Source of the DNA: Holothuria scabra
Lineage: Eukaryota; Echinodermata; Holothuroidea; Aspidochirotida; Holothuriidae
Direction of reading: 5' to 3'
DNA: 64,000 nt
NCBI GenBank assembly: GCA_037179385.1
Contig: CM074195.1
Coordinates: 30,956,222-31,020,221 of the forward strand
The position numbers were made by a program, and so were the translations under genes. This document shows, in pieces, positions 63,601-64,000 of the stretch. The notes under the pieces were generated by a model. The model was not told where the DNA came from and ran no database searches. It was given only the letters and a program-made list of their open reading frames with translations. Every line of letters starts with the position of its first letter. Within the stretch, counting starts at the first letter, position 1.

Positions 63601-63824
63601 AAACCTTTCTTTTAATACTACTGGTCCGCAGGAAACAATATCTTTGATGAAGACGTAAAAACAACTTTACAAAAGATGTCTGGCAGAGAAGAAAGAAGCA
63701 AATACATTTTAATGGACAGAATTAAACCCTATTCAGCCAAAAATTTCTCAATAAAAAGAGGACTTCCTGTCGATAAACCCGGTGATTACGTCAGTGAATT
63801 CGGATTCTTTGGAGTCCTTCTCAG
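36355..63824 (+). CDS. GSS: Glutathione synthetase, nine coding exons (3' end outside window)
   Basis: The enzyme joins gamma-glutamylcysteine and glycine, using ATP, to make glutathione in the cytosol. Exons are 36355-36644, 37270-37345, 41091-41230, 43999-44115, 44575-44739, 46056-46125, 50983-51174, 61583-61664 and 63632-63824. All introns begin GT and end AG, and the phases join without a stop, giving 441 complete codons. The animal enzyme is about 474 residues, so one or more exons lie beyond the window. Diagnostic pieces are TRSDYM (substrate-binding Arg at about 130), QVEVNTI (Glu149 and Asn151, Mg/substrate site), SKKVQQELTRPG, and VLKPQLEGGGNN (Lys371, Glu375 and the glycine-rich ATP-grasp loop). 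The ATG has A at -3. A pyrimidine-flanked TTTGCTCAG at 36331-36339 just before it could be an acceptor for an upstream non-coding exon. I see no damaging change. Confidence 0.95.
37270..37345 (+). CDS. GSS: GSS coding exon 2
   Basis: Follows a long CTTTT-rich pyrimidine tract (37190-37268) and the acceptor CACAG. Encodes VISVDEFIAKQWEILETVRK and ends in frame at AAG before GTTTGG. Confidence 0.9.
37798..38066. repeat. Inverted repeat in GSS intron 2
   Basis: A 27-bp arm at 37798-37824 (AAAGGGCAAGAGCAGTC within it) pairs with 38040-38066 with two mismatches. The sequence near 37775-37800 also resembles, inverted, the dispersed repeat at 38430-38640. Confidence 0.75.
38121..38266. repeat. 47-bp hairpin element in GSS intron 2
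   Basis: Arms 38121-38167 and 38220-38266 pair with two mismatches around a 52-bp loop (shared CAAATAGCAATTACAA and TTGTGGGATAGAGTTTTGG). This form suggests a MITE. Confidence 0.9.
38420..38650 (+). repeat. Dispersed repeat, also at 60180-60410
   Basis: Shares AGACACAATCCCAGTTTATTG, trimmed here to its core ACACAATCCCAGTTTATTGC, plus TAGCCCCTCCCAC-like and GAGCTGT-CCAATTGAGA-like stretches, with the copy in intron 7. No coding capacity is seen. Confidence 0.75.
38900..39450 (-). pseudogene. Degenerate reverse transcriptase fragment in GSS intron 2
   Basis: On the minus strand, pieces in shifting frames resemble a Penelope-type or related reverse transcriptase: an FNVPIPT-like patch near 39270, AMG near 39180, and SSIKFTMDH followed by ETLSFLDVFF near 38960-39010. 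Several stops and frameshifts are present. The assignment rests on motif memory, mainly the SFLDV signature and motif order. Confidence 0.5.
40200..40880 (-). repeat. Diverged ~150-bp minisatellite array in intron 2 (inverse orientation)
   Basis: About four units spaced near 150 bp repeat TGACCCCAGATGACCTTTGA-like and CAAGTTTC-x-TACC-x-TTGAGATAT-like segments. The reverse complement aligns along its length with the intron 6 array. The AGGTCA-type half-sites are mostly degraded here. Confidence 0.8.
40899..40945. repeat. (CA)n microsatellite with GCACAC variants
   Basis: About 22 CA-type units at the end of the intron 2 minisatellite array. Confidence 0.9.
41091..41230 (+). CDS. GSS: GSS coding exon 3 (substrate- and Mg-binding motifs)
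   Basis: Acceptor TTATTTTTAG, donor CACAA|GTAATT. Encodes AMTRSDYMMD and QVEVNTISVAPPGL, which carry the substrate-contacting Arg and the Glu/Asn pair of the active site. Confidence 0.93.
41855..43065 (-). mobile_element. hAT-like non-autonomous TIR element in GSS intron 3
   Basis: Termini CAGTAGCGTAGGAAGC and GCTTCATACGCTTCTG are inverted with two mismatches in 16. The 8-bp flanks GCTCTATG and CTTCTATG match at six of eight positions, as expected of an aged hAT target duplication. The interior is the inverted counterpart of the element at 27555-29195, with shared GCTGCCGGTGTCTCTTCAT-like and AAAAGTTTCCCAAACTTTG-like stretches. No transposase frame is present. Confidence 0.8.
43999..44115 (+). 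CDS. GSS: GSS coding exon 4
   Basis: Acceptor CTTTCCAG, donor CA|GTAAGT. Encodes FVIGQLSNDSEKKKLPYNFA and EALYTAWKMYGN, matching the helix that precedes the central sheet in the family. Confidence 0.9.
44575..44739 (+). CDS. GSS: GSS coding exon 5
   Basis: Acceptor TTGTGTAG, donor CT|GTAAGT. Encodes AVLVIFVEDAPANVFDQRLL and KHGSLTEDSLFIL, matching the NIFDQR and EKGSL regions of animal GSS. Confidence 0.92.
46056..46125 (+). CDS. GSS: GSS coding exon 6
   Basis: Acceptor CCCATCAG, donor TTT|GTAAGT. Encodes DGEEVAVFYYRTGYVPDQF, matching the conserved DGQEIAVVYFRDGYMP region. Confidence 0.92.
46126..47529. other. GSS intron 6, first part
   Basis: Nothing recognised apart from a short (TG)n tract near 47515 that precedes the minisatellite array. 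Confidence 0.4.
47530..48785 (+). repeat. 156-bp minisatellite, eight units, each with AGGTCA half-site trio
   Basis: Eight units repeat GCTTGTAAACACGATATCTT-like, TTGGTATATAGATTTGTCAT-like and AAAATTGCGAAAA-like segments. Every unit carries AGGTCA-A-AGGTCA (direct repeat, spacing 1), then TTTG, then a third AGGTCA (spacing 4). Six of the eight are perfect; the second and fourth have one change in the first half-site. In known biology such spacings bind RXR-, HNF4- or thyroid-type nuclear receptors; binding here is not shown. Because 156 is divisible by three, one frame stays open at 48210-48785, but it encodes only a repeat artefact. Confidence 0.9.
48786..50160. other. GSS intron 6, later part
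   Basis: No repeat family or gene recognised. Open frames at 48917-49114 and 49318-49539 are short and match nothing I know. Confidence 0.4.
50161..50342. mobile_element. MITE-like inverted-repeat element in intron 6
   Basis: About 45-bp arms at 50161-50205 and 50297-50342 are inverted repeats. A perfect core GCGCACTGTTTAAC is followed by diverged flanks (AATG...AATTTG-like at the ends). The interior has TTAGG-type repeats. Confidence 0.65.
50983..51174 (+). CDS. GSS: GSS coding exon 7
   Basis: 64 codons in phase 0. Encodes DWKAKLNAELSKAVVCPSIG, LAGSKKVQQELTRPGVLEKF and TFIGLYSLEM. The acceptor AG follows a run of 16 C residues and ATCC. The donor is ATG|GTAAGA. Confidence 0.93.
51175..52689. 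other. GSS intron 7, first part
   Basis: A pyrimidine-rich TTTTCTTT tract lies at 51674-51740. Nothing else is recognised. Confidence 0.4.
52690..52947 (-). mobile_element. tRNA-Glu-like SINE, most complete copy
   Basis: The minus strand begins with GGCCCGGTGTTTGGTCTAAC, has an anticodon-loop-like CTCTCAC (CTC, Glu) between CCGC and GCGG, and a B box GGTTCGCTTCC. The body contains GTGAGCCACAACTGG, then GGCTCGACTTGAACCAATAG, then GGGCCGTAAAACCC near the tail. A 13-G run precedes the tail on the plus strand. It is not a functional tRNA because the acceptor stem does not close. Confidence 0.85.
52948..54679. other. GSS intron 7, no gene
   Basis: About 53880-54000 has GTTGGTAAA/TTTGGGTAAA-like sequence of the family at 59208-60154. 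Two overlapping short frames near 53056-53336 match nothing I recognise. Confidence 0.4.
54680..54880. repeat. Short-unit minisatellite, AAATTCGAACTTTCACTTTTT type
   Basis: About eight diverged units of roughly 22-30 bp combine AAATTCGAAC and TTTCACTTTTT with variable T runs. The complement contains AAGTGAAA repeatedly, which resembles an IRF half-site, but this may be only composition. Confidence 0.8.
55418..55740 (+). repeat. CCCCGAC-rich dispersed repeat, copy in intron 7
   Basis: Shares CCCCGAC-rich phrases and the trailing TTTGAAGAAAAAATTGAAAA-type sequence with 35230-35490 and 58020-58640. GC-rich at its centre, in contrast to its flanks. Confidence 0.55.
55741..57169. other. GSS intron 7, no gene
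   Basis: An 18-A run lies near 56673-56690. Nothing else is recognised. Confidence 0.4.
57170..57600 (-). mobile_element. Fragments of the hAT-like TIR element family
   Basis: Two stretches (about 57260-57330 and 57430-57560) carry the family's internal phrase, such as CTCAGACGGCCGGAAATGGC, seen also near 42350, 62795 and, inverted, near 13430 and 28300. Confidence 0.6.
58020..58640 (+). repeat. Two further copies of the CCCCGACGAAA repeat
   Basis: About 58070-58230 and 58380-58640 share CCCCGACGAAA/CTCCCGACGAAAC and ATGAGATAGG/GATGAGGAATAG-like stretches. Both are followed by ATCCA-TATGCAT-AAAATAGCGT-like sequence, so they look like tandem neighbours about 240 bp apart. Confidence 0.6.
58651..58691. 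repeat. 13-bp GC-rich perfect hairpin
   Basis: GGTGGCGCCAGCG (58651-58663) pairs exactly with 58679-58691 across a 15-nt loop. Each arm also contains the self-palindrome GGCGCC. Confidence 0.85.
59208..60154. mobile_element. Putative TIR element with TTGGGTAA internal repeats
   Basis: The left end CACTCTGAAAGCAGTTGGGTA and the right end, read on the complement as CACTCTAAAAACTGATTAGT, share CACTCT-AAA and nearby TTGGGTA motifs. TTGGGTAA and its variants recur at least eight times inside. No clear target duplication was found, so the limits are tentative. Confidence 0.45.
60180..60410 (+). repeat. Dispersed repeat, second copy
   Basis: Counterpart of 38420-38650, with shared ACACAATCCCAGTTTATTGC. 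The middle differs by small indels. Confidence 0.75.
60540..60740 (+). mobile_element. tRNA-derived SINE, plus strand
   Basis: B-box-like GGAGTCGAATTCTGG at the head, then CCAGTGAGCCACAACTGG and GGGCCGTAAAACTCCATC. This is the same family as 52690-52947 in the opposite orientation. Confidence 0.8.
60830..60960 (+). mobile_element. tRNA-derived SINE, headless, plus strand
   Basis: Body only: GCCAGTGAGCCACAACTG, CGGCTCGACTTGAACCAATA and GGGCCGTAAAACTC, ending in an AACTAACTAACT tail. It lies about 100 bp after the previous copy. Confidence 0.8.
61583..61664 (+). CDS. GSS: GSS coding exon 8 (ATP-grasp glycine loop)
   Basis: Acceptor TTTTGTTAG, donor GGAG|GTTGGT. Encodes NTEGDEMAFKAIANPEKFVL and KPQLEGGG; the lysine and the glycine loop bind ATP. 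Confidence 0.93.
62047..63043. mobile_element. 997-bp hAT-like non-autonomous transposon in GSS intron 8
   Basis: Perfect 13-bp termini, CAGTGGCGTCACC and its complement GGTGACGCCACTG, are flanked by a perfect 8-bp target duplication CACATGGA (62039-62046 and 63044-63051). Inside, about 62240-62450 and 62490-62710 are two diverged copies of one segment. The phrase CTCAGACAGCCGG near 62797 ties it to the other hAT-like elements here. It has no transposase frame. Confidence 0.93.
63632..63824 (+). CDS. GSS: GSS coding exon 9 (last exon in the window)
   Basis: Acceptor GGTCCGCAG, donor TCAG|GTAAAA. Encodes NNIFDEDVKTTLQKMSGREE, YILMDRIKP and EFGFFGVLLR. It ends in phase 2, so the C-terminal 30-40 residues, with the family's glycine-rich alanine-rich loop, must lie in one or more exons beyond the window. 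Confidence 0.93.
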
Positions 63825-64000
63825 GTAAAATGCCATGTAAAATTAACATAAACCCTGGAACTTCTAGCAAAGTTACATTTGAAAAAAACTTGTATGGTGT
63901 TTTGCTTTGAAAAGAGAACAGTTTTTGTAGTGGTTTGGGATGATTTTATTTTTCGAACTTAGTGTATGGATGTTTTAGTGGGCATGACAGGGCCACAAAA
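63825..64000 (+). other. GSS: Start of GSS intron 9
   Basis: Begins with the donor GTAAAA after exon 9 and runs to the window edge. No further exon is seen. Confidence 0.7.

Overview
This window is eukaryotic genomic DNA. It is AT-rich, with long introns bounded by GT-AG, abundant transposon remnants and long (TA)n tracts. The sequence names no organism. The transposon mix, the tRNA-derived SINEs and the nuclear-receptor-like minisatellites would fit a marine invertebrate deuterostome. An echinoderm such as a sea cucumber is my best guess, held loosely.

Layout. Positions 1-14036 and 15331-28905 are two direct copies of one segment of at least 14 kb. They are separated by about 1.3 kb of single-copy DNA. 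Each copy holds a decayed LTR retrotransposon (Ty3/gypsy-type integrase remnants between two LTR-like repeats), a tRNA-derived SINE whose tail has grown into a microsatellite, a small foldback element, a three-unit array of diverged sequence, a large foldback with a 124-bp near-perfect palindrome at its centre, and a TIR element of hAT character. I find no convincing host gene inside the duplicated unit. The spacer holds the 3' part of a gene for an immunoglobulin-domain, single-pass membrane protein (14059-15030). It has a stop codon and poly(A) signal but no visible start, signal peptide or acceptor tract.

From 29.3 to 36.3 kb there is no gene. This part carries reverse-transcriptase fragments in both orientations, a tRNA-like SINE head, several (TA)n arrays and a perfect 24-bp hairpin.

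The second half is one plus-strand gene, glutathione synthetase (GSS). Nine coding exons run from the ATG at 36355 to 63824, with consistent phases and GT-AG boundaries. They encode about 441 residues. The last 30-40 residues lie past the window end. Its introns hold a degenerate reverse transcriptase, two related minisatellite arrays in opposite orientation (introns 2 and 6), two well-delimited hAT-like elements (introns 3 and 8), SINEs and several inverted-repeat elements. The intron 6 array repeats an AGGTCA half-site trio (DR1 plus DR4 spacing) eight times.

GSS makes glutathione from gamma-glutamylcysteine and glycine. The other genic piece, the Ig-domain ORF, has no evident functional link to it.
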